This document shows, one piece after another, positions 8,468 to 12,534 of a stretch of 12,534 nt of DNA. Source of the stretch: Thioglobus_B sp964403565 (lineage in GTDB: Bacteria > Pseudomonadota > Gammaproteobacteria > PS1 > Pseudothioglobaceae); assembly GCA_964403565.1 (NCBI GenBank), contig CAYOFV010000035.1, positions 1 to 12,534 of the forward strand, read 5' to 3'. How positions within the stretch are numbered: the stretch's first letter is position 1; each line of letters begins with the position of its first letter. The notes beneath the pieces were generated by a model. That model was not told the DNA's origin. It saw only the letters and a program-made list of their open reading frames with translations, and did not search any database. A program made the translations under genes and the position numbers.

Positions 8468-8476
8468 TGTTATAAT
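8468..8476 (+). promoter_or_regulatory. Extended -10 promoter for tadA
   Basis: TGTTATAAT is a perfect TATAAT (8471-8476) with the TGn extension, as at glnS, and no recognisable -35 box at the usual distance. The predicted start site at about 8482-8484 is only 2-4 nt before the tadA ATG at 8486, so the transcript would be essentially leaderless. Readthrough from guaA is an alternative source of tadA mRNA. Confidence 0.5.
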
Positions 8477-8485
8477 TTTTTATAT

Positions 8486-8962
8486 ATGAATAAAATTCAT
8501 GAAAAATGGATGAAATTAGCAATTCAGCAAGCCTTGCTTGCTGAAAAAATAGGAGAGGTTCCTGTCGGTGCGGTTTTAGTGCAAGATAATAAACTTATAG
8601 CTCAAGCGCACAATCAATCAATATCAAATAATGATCCAACTGCGCATGCAGAGATCCAAGTTTTGCGCAAAGCCGGAGAAACTCTTGAAAATTATCGACT
8701 GCCTAATACTACTTTGTATGTCACGTTAGAGCCTTGCACTATGTGCTTAGGCGCTATGGTTCATGCGCGAGTGTCAAAGGTTGTGTTTGGTGCATACGAT
8801 AAAAAAACTGGTACATGTGGATCATGTCAAGATCTATCTACTAGTGAATGCTTTAATCATAAAATTAATATACAAGGCGGTATTTTAGAAAATGAATGCT
8901 CAAATATGATTTCTCAATTTTTTTCCAATCGCAGAAAACCTAAAAAACTAAAATATTATTAA
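8486..8962 (+). CDS. tadA: tRNA-specific adenosine deaminase TadA
   Basis: TadA deaminates adenosine 34 to inosine in the anticodon of tRNA-Arg(ACG), allowing one tRNA to read CGU, CGC and CGA. The 158-residue protein carries the zinc cytidine/deoxycytidylate deaminase signature: HAE at 54-56 (His54 zinc ligand, Glu56 proton shuttle) and PCTMC at 83-87 (Cys84 and Cys87 zinc ligands). PVGAVLV at 26-32, NYRL at 69-72 and TLYVTLEPC at 76-84 match E. coli TadA closely. The start at 8486 is supported by alignment of HEKWMKLA with HEYWMRHA of the E. coli enzyme. The C-terminus is basic (NRRKPKKLKYY), as expected for tRNA contact. No Shine-Dalgarno precedes the ATG, and the promoter lies immediately upstream. 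Confidence 0.97.
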   Translation: MNKIHEKWMKLAIQQALLAEKIGEVPVGAVLVQDNKLIAQAHNQSISNNDPTAHAEIQVLRKAGETLENYRLPNTTLYVTLEPCTMCLGAMVHARVSKVVFGAYDKKTGTCGSCQDLSTSECFNHKINIQGGILENECSNMISQFFSNRRKPKKLKYY

Positions 8963-9022
8963 CTTAATGACTAAAATTTACACACTATAAGACTGTGGGG
9001 ATTCTTTGTTTTTTATTATTTA

Positions 9023-9029
9023 AAGAGGT
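9023..9029 (+). promoter_or_regulatory. Ribosome binding site of the adhesin gene
   Basis: AAGAGGT lies 6 nt before the ATG at 9036 and is a close match to AAGGAGGT. Most other genes in this window lack a visible Shine-Dalgarno, so it stands out and fixes the adhesin start. A possible weak -10 (TATAAG, 8986-8991) lies upstream without a clear -35. Confidence 0.7.
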
Positions 9030-9035
9030 CCTTAA

Positions 9036-10448
9036 ATGCGACAAATTATTTTTATATTTATTACTTTTCTTTCAACTCAGATCCTATCGGAAAATACTTC
9101 AATTGGAACTAATGCACTACTCAATAACTCTACTGGTAGTAAAAATGTAGCAGTTGGAGATTCTGCAATGAAGAATAACACTAGTGGCCTTAATAATACT
9201 GCTATTGGTTACTTTGGACTACGTAACAATACTACTGGCAAACAAAATACAGGAGTTGGTAGTTATTCACTTCGCTATAATACAACCGGCAATGATAATA
9301 CTGCAGTTGGCTTTGAATCACTCAAATACAATACAAAGGGTGATAAAAACACTGCAGTAGGCAATTACGCCTTACAAGATAATACTTCTGGTACAAGCAA
9401 CACATCTATAGGTAACTATGCTTTATCTGATAACACTGTAGGTGATAAAAATACAGCCGTTGGTAACTATTCACTACGTAGCAACACATCAGGCAATGAC
9501 AACACATCAACGGGAAATTATGCAATGCGTGATAATACTTCTGGATCTGACAATACTGCCAATGGTAATTACGCCCTTAGAAATAACACAACAGGATCCA
9601 ACAATACCGCACTCGGCAACCAAAGCATGAAGGCTAACACCACCGGCGGATTCAACACTGCAATTGGTGATGATTCTCAACTTGCAAACACTACTGGATC
9701 ATACAACGTATCGAATGGTAATGGCACGCTTAACAGTAGTAATGGCGATAGCAACACGGCCATTGGTTATCGCGCTGGATACACTAATACCACCGGATCA
9801 AACAATGTGTTCATTGGACATAAAGCTGGCTACAATGAAACTGGATCAAACAAACTTTATATATCTAATAGTGACACTGCATCACCACTAATTCATGGAG
9901 ATTTCTCCTCGCAAGAGGTAACTATAAATGGAAATTTAACCATTAATACTCTCAAAGATACATCAGGTAACAGTATGATTCGCACAGTTGGCAATGTTGT
10001 ACATATTGGTGCCAACTCATTTACCATTGAAGATAGTTCAACCTCAAGCAGTGGTAAAGATGAAATAGCCTCTAGTATTAACGAGCTTCAAATAGGCACC
10101 AGTACTTCTCACAATACAACAGTCAAAGGTACATTAACTGTACAAACCCCAACTAGTGATTATCATGCTGCAACCAAAGTTTATGTTAACAGTATCGTTA
10201 GTGGTAATACAAATCTAATTAATCGCAATAAAAATGGTATTGCACAAATAGCAGCAATGTCAAATTTAACTAGTGCTCCACCAGGAAAATCTCACATTAG
10301 TATGGCAATAGGAAACTTTGATGGTGTAGATGCTATAGCTTATGGATATTCACATCATAATGAAAAACATGATGTTATTTTTAATTTCCAAGGATCTGAA
10401 TCGGGAGAAACAAGTAGCAGATCAATCGGCTTTGGATATAGTTTTTAA
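9036..10448 (+). CDS. Trimeric autotransporter adhesin with YadA-like anchor
   Basis: This is a predicted type Vc secreted surface adhesin. Residues 1-18 form a short hydrophobic signal peptide (RQIIFIFITFLSTQILS) without a strict AXA site. Residues 20-272 are fifteen tandem head repeats of mostly 17 residues, pattern NTAVGNYALRxNTSGxx. KLYIS and SPLIHGDF then close the head (about 273-290), and a connector (about 291-395) includes SDYHAATKVYVNS. The C-terminal segment, about 396-470, resembles the YadA anchor: NGIAQIAAMSNL, then PPGKSHISMAIGNFDG, then amphipathic strands ending in SIGFGYSF with a terminal Phe. Trimers should form a 12-stranded outer-membrane barrel and display the head outside. 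At 470 residues it is small for the family, with little coiled-coil stalk. The ligand cannot be inferred. It lies 73 nt after tadA, has its own good ribosome binding site and ends at a strong terminator. The anchor match is by eye. Confidence 0.82.
   Translation: MRQIIFIFITFLSTQILSENTSIGTNALLNNSTGSKNVAVGDSAMKNNTSGLNNTAIGYFGLRNNTTGKQNTGVGSYSLRYNTTGNDNTAVGFESLKYNTKGDKNTAVGNYALQDNTSGTSNTSIGNYALSDNTVGDKNTAVGNYSLRSNTSGNDNTSTGNYAMRDNTSGSDNTANGNYALRNNTTGSNNTALGNQSMKANTTGGFNTAIGDDSQLANTTGSYNVSNGNGTLNSSNGDSNTAIGYRAGYTNTTGSNNVFIGHKAGYNETGSNKLYISNSDTASPLIHGDFSSQEVTINGNLTINTLKDTSGNSMIRTVGNVVHIGANSFTIEDSSTSSSGKDEIASSINELQIGTSTSHNTTVKGTLTVQTPTSDYHAATKVYVNSIVSGNTNLINRNKNGIAQIAAMSNLTSAPPGKSHISMAIGNFDGVDAIAYGYSHHNEKHDVIFNFQGSESGETSSRSIGFGYSF
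9093..9851 (+). repeat. Fifteen in-frame head repeats of about 51 bp
   Basis: The repeats start at residues 20, 37, 54, 71, 88, 105, 122, 139, 156, 173, 190, 207, 224, 240 and 257. All are exactly 17 residues except those starting at 224 and 257, which are 16. The protein pattern (N-T/V-x-x-G ... N-T-T/S-G) is kept while codons vary freely, so these are old, selected protein repeats rather than recent DNA duplications. The two final repeats change character (YRAGYTNTTG, HKAGYNETG), forming a cap before the connector. Confidence 0.93.
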
Positions 10449-10503
10449 AAATTTAGAAAATAATCAAAATAAGTATATTTATGCTTATTTAGACCTATAA
10501 AAC

Positions 10504-10545
10504 CCTTTAAAAACAAAGATTTATCGCGTTTTTAAAGGTTTTTTT
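10504..10545 (+). terminator. Rho-independent terminator of the adhesin gene
   Basis: A perfect 11-bp stem, CCTTTAAAAAC (10504-10514) with GTTTTTAAAGG (10528-10538), has a 13-nt loop and is followed by seven T residues (10539-10545). It lies 55 nt after the adhesin stop. An A-tract before the left arm (10499-10502) gives a short T-run on the minus strand too, so it may also stop readthrough from fabG. Confidence 0.9.
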
Positions 10546-10676
10546 ACTGTCAAATTATCTGAAATTCAAAAATTTCGGAAATTCTTTAAATAGATTTTTT
10601 TGATATATTTAGCGAGTATTTTTACTGCATTTATAAGTAAATAGATTATTTAGAGCGTATTTTTTTTGCTTTATTT

Positions 10677-10767
10677 CTAGGCAAATTTATTTTCTATCGC
10701 TGGGATCATACAACTCAGTATGTGACCAAGTAGAACATAAATTTAACAACGAAATAATCAAAAAGAC
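10677..10767 (-). repeat. Structured intergenic element, copy B (after fabG)
   Basis: Read on the minus strand, this starts 5 nt after the fabG stop. It carries GTCTTTTTG (10767-10759), 7 nt, CGTTGTTAAAT (10751-10741), TCACATA (10725-10719) and ATTTGCCTAG (10686-10677). The block order and spacing are nearly those of copy A after guaA. Its long stem pairs 10744-10731 with 10683-10696, giving 13 pairs with one internal mismatch. This encloses a hairpin, CATAC (10722-10718) with GTATG (10711-10707) and a 6-nt loop. Most pairs beyond the first four differ from copy A yet remain paired. TTTTTG (10764-10759) can close against CAAAAA (10668-10663). The family is unknown to me. Confidence 0.75.
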
Positions 10768-10772
10768 GAAGT

Positions 10773-11516
10773 TTAAACGGTGTACATTCCACCGTTGACG
10801 TGCAGTGTTTGGGCTGTAATGTAAGACCCACTGTCACCCGCTAAAAACAACACACTCTGTGCAATTTCGTCAGCCGTACCAAGTCGGCCCATTGGGATTT
10901 GTTTAGATAGTGCCTCTTTTTGCTCTTCTGGCAATGCATCTGTCATGTCAGTTTTGATAAAACCAGGTGCTACTGCATTAACAGTAATACCACGTGGACC
11001 AACTTCACGAGCTAACGACTTTGTAAAACCCATAATGCCAGCTTTAGCAGCGGCATAATTGGTTTGTCCAGCATTGCCCATTGCGCCCACAACTGAGGCA
11101 ATTGAAATAATACGGCCTGCTTTTTTCTTCATCATGCCGCGAAGAACTGCTTTTGACATTTTGTAAACTGATGCAAGATTAGTATTCATAATTGCATCCC
11201 ACTCATCTTCCTTCATACGCATAAGTAGATTGTCACGAGTGATACCAGCATTATTAATTAATATATCAATCGCTCCATAAGTATCTGTGATATTTTTCAT
11301 CACCTCGGCAATTTGGTCATTGTCAGTAACATTAAGTGCCATACCTGCGCCTGTAACACCATTATCTTTTAATGTAGCACTGATTGCATCTGCGCCAGAA
11401 TCACTTGTTGCTGTGCCAATCACAGTTGCGCCCGCACTGCCTAAGGCAAGTGCAATTGCTTGACCAATACCTCTACTAGCTCCAGTTACTAGTGCAATTT
11501 TTCCTTCTAAACTCAT
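10773..11516 (-). CDS. fabG: 3-oxoacyl-[acyl-carrier-protein] reductase FabG
   Basis: FabG reduces 3-oxoacyl-ACP with NADPH in each cycle of type II fatty-acid elongation. The 247-residue short-chain dehydrogenase has the cofactor motif TGASRGIG at 11-18 and NNAG at 88-91. The catalytic residues are Ser141 in SIASVVGAMGNAG and the Tyr154-x3-Lys158 pair in NYAAAKAG, with PGFIKTDMT at 184-192. These blocks follow E. coli FabG closely, which separates it from general SDR enzymes. It overlaps fabD by one base (TAATG), and GAGGAG inside the end of fabD provides its ribosome binding site. Downstream there is no acpP; element B follows within 5 nt. Confidence 0.97.
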   Translation of the reverse strand: MSLEGKIALVTGASRGIGQAIALALGSAGATVIGTATSDSGADAISATLKDNGVTGAGMALNVTDNDQIAEVMKNITDTYGAIDILINNAGITRDNLLMRMKEDEWDAIMNTNLASVYKMSKAVLRGMMKKKAGRIISIASVVGAMGNAGQTNYAAAKAGIMGFTKSLAREVGPRGITVNAVAPGFIKTDMTDALPEEQKEALSKQIPMGRLGTADEIAQSVLFLAGDSGSYITAQTLHVNGGMYTV

Positions 11517-12445
11517 TACTTAATCTCCTCTAATACTTTTTGCATGCTTGCTGAATCAATTACAGCATTTGCAGTTAATGATTTATCAATTCTACGTGTA
11601 AGTCCGGCTAATACTTTTCCTGGGCCAGACTCAATTAACTTTTCAACACCAGATTCTGCCATTGTTTGTACAGTTCCTGTCCATAGTACTGGCTTGTGTA
11701 GTTGTGCGACTAGCTTTGCGCGCATATCATTTTCATCAGTTGCTTTTGCCTTATCAAAATTATGCAAAACATCAACACTTCCCATTGAGAATTCAGTTTG
11801 ATTAACAGCATTTGCAAACTCGGCTGCCGCATCATCCATCAGTGAACAATGTGAAGGTACACTTACTGGAAGCACAACTGCACGCTTGGCACCGGCTGCT
11901 TTCATAGCTTCGCACGTTGCATCTACCGCATCCTTATTGCCAGCAATTACTACCTGACCTGGAGAGTTAAAATTAACCGCCTCAACAACACCTTCGTCAG
12001 AATAATTATTGCAAATTTCTACAACTGTATCATCATCAAGACCAAGAATGGCTGCCATTGCGCCCACACCAGCTGGAACTGCTGATTGCATAAGTTCTGC
12101 ACGCTTTCTAACTAATTTAATACCATCAGCAAAGTCAAGTGCGCCAGATGCCACTAATGCTGTATATTCACCAAGACTATGTCCCGCCATACAAACAGGA
12201 GATAAATCAATTTCACTACTTAGTGCTTTATAAGTGGCATAGCCTGCAGCCAACATTGCAGGTTGTGTATTTTGAGTTTGATTAAGACCATCTTGATCTT
12301 CTTGGGTTAGTTGCCACAGATCAAAACCTAGTGCGTCACTAGCCTCAGTAAAAACGTCTTTTACCACAGAATAATTTGCAGAAAGATCCTCAAGCATACC
12401 AAGTGATTGTGAGCCTTGGCCTGGAAAAACAATTGCGTATTTCAT
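11516..12445 (-). CDS. fabD: Malonyl-CoA:ACP transacylase FabD
   Basis: FabD transfers malonyl groups from CoA to acyl carrier protein, supplying extender units for fatty-acid synthesis. The 309 residues (E. coli 309) begin with FPGQGSQ at 7-13. The nucleophile is Ser90 in GHSLGEY, Arg115 in VRKRAELMQ binds the malonyl carboxylate, His199 in VPSHCSLM is the catalytic base, and Gln248 in AQLHKPVLW matches the oxyanion-region glutamine. ESGPGKVLAGL at 272-282 is the usual C-terminal motif. The ATG at 12445 fits the family N-terminus. It starts a two-gene unit with fabG. A terminator hairpin 40 nt upstream suggests the unit is transcribed separately from whatever lies further upstream, although I could not find a good promoter in the 40-bp gap. 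Confidence 0.97.
   Translation of the reverse strand: MKYAIVFPGQGSQSLGMLEDLSANYSVVKDVFTEASDALGFDLWQLTQEDQDGLNQTQNTQPAMLAAGYATYKALSSEIDLSPVCMAGHSLGEYTALVASGALDFADGIKLVRKRAELMQSAVPAGVGAMAAILGLDDDTVVEICNNYSDEGVVEAVNFNSPGQVVIAGNKDAVDATCEAMKAAGAKRAVVLPVSVPSHCSLMDDAAAEFANAVNQTEFSMGSVDVLHNFDKAKATDENDMRAKLVAQLHKPVLWTGTVQTMAESGVEKLIESGPGKVLAGLTRRIDKSLTANAVIDSASMQKVLEEIK
11525..11530 (-). promoter_or_regulatory. Ribosome binding site of fabG within fabD
   Basis: GAGGAG on the minus strand encodes the Glu-Glu pair near the FabD C-terminus and lies 8 nt before the fabG ATG. Together with the TAATG overlap this supports coupled translation and fixes the fabG start. Confidence 0.8.
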
Positions 12446-12484
12446 AATAATATAGATAATTAATTTATGTTTATTTTAGACAAT

Positions 12485-12507
12485 AAAAAAGCGCCTTGCG
12501 GCGCTTT
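12485..12507 (-). terminator. Intrinsic terminator upstream of fabD
   Basis: An 8-bp stem, AAAGCGCC (12488-12495) with GGCGCTTT (12500-12507), has a TTGC loop. On the minus strand the GC-rich stem runs straight into a T-tract of six (12490-12485), so it best terminates a minus-strand gene lying beyond the window. On the plus strand it is followed only by CTT, a weaker tail. An attenuator ahead of fabD is an alternative. Confidence 0.75.
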
Positions 12508-12534
12508 CTTATAAATAATACTGTTTGGTATTAC

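Larger units (their letters stand above)
10449..10772. other. 324-bp gene-free region between adhesin and fabG
   Basis: I find no supportable gene or RNA here. From left to right it holds: a weak hairpin (AAATAAG 10467-10473 with CTTATTT 10484-10490); the adhesin terminator (10504-10545); a very AT-rich stretch with a short inverted repeat (GAAATT 10561-10566, AATTTC 10571-10576) and two imperfect copies of TAAATAGAT...ATTTAG...GTATTTTT starting at 10587 and 10638; and then structured element B (10677-10767), which abuts fabG. In fatty-acid clusters acpP often follows fabG, but it is absent here. Confidence 0.8.

Noticed and set aside
9093..9851. CRISPR-like or satellite array with 51-bp periodicity.
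   Set aside because: The period is 17 codons in a long open frame, with conservation at the protein and not the DNA level, so it is a protein repeat.
9442..9891. Open frames at 9442-9630 and 9664-9891 on the plus strand.
   Set aside because: They are out-of-frame shadows produced by the in-frame repeats of the adhesin and have no family resemblance or ribosome binding site.
10449..10475. Possible third copy of the structured element on the minus strand (TTTTGATTATTT shared with copy B).
   Set aside because: Only a 12-nt AT-rich match is present; the CGTTGTT, TCACATA and GCCTAG blocks and the stems are missing.

Overview
The window is AT-rich and reads as chromosomal DNA of a gammaproteobacterium. 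The support is a gammaproteobacterial-type GlnRS, a ClpS/ClpA pair, LptG and a WaaC-type heptosyltransferase, the last two implying an LPS-bearing outer membrane. The low GC and compact layout would suit a marine sulfur-oxidiser or symbiont lineage such as SUP05/Thioglobus. That placement is inference; no marker here settles it.

Layout. Positions 1-616 (-) hold the N-terminal part of waaC, diverging from glnS (704-2371, +). glnS converges on a tight minus-strand cluster read right to left, lptG > clpS > clpA > surE (6729-2368). Spacings in the cluster are 1 nt, 18 nt and a 4-nt overlap, and the surE stop overlaps the glnS stop. lptG diverges from guaA (6773-8347, +) across only 43 bp. Then come tadA (8486-8962, +) and a 470-residue trimeric autotransporter adhesin (9036-10448, +). 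The adhesin has fifteen roughly 17-residue head repeats and a YadA-like C-terminal anchor, and ends at a strong intrinsic terminator. After a 324-bp gene-free stretch come fabG and fabD on the minus strand (fabD > fabG), with a 1-nt overlap and a good internal Shine-Dalgarno. A terminator hairpin sits upstream of fabD at the window edge.

Most genes are housekeeping: tRNA charging and wobble editing (glnS, tadA), GMP synthesis (guaA), regulated proteolysis (clpS, clpA), fatty-acid initiation and elongation (fabD, fabG), and LPS core synthesis and export (waaC, lptG). The adhesin is the accessory gene.

The most unusual signal is non-coding. A pair of related elements of 91-94 bp lies 5-6 nt after the stop codons of guaA (8354-8447, +) and fabG (10767-10677, -). 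They share the blocks GTCTTTTTG-N7-CGTTGTTAAAT, TCACATA and ATTTGCCTAG at near-identical spacing. Both can form the same fold: a long stem enclosing a small hairpin. The stems differ in sequence by paired changes that preserve pairing. This suggests a family of structured elements that I cannot match to anything I know. The two copies lie in inverted orientation on either side of tadA and the adhesin.
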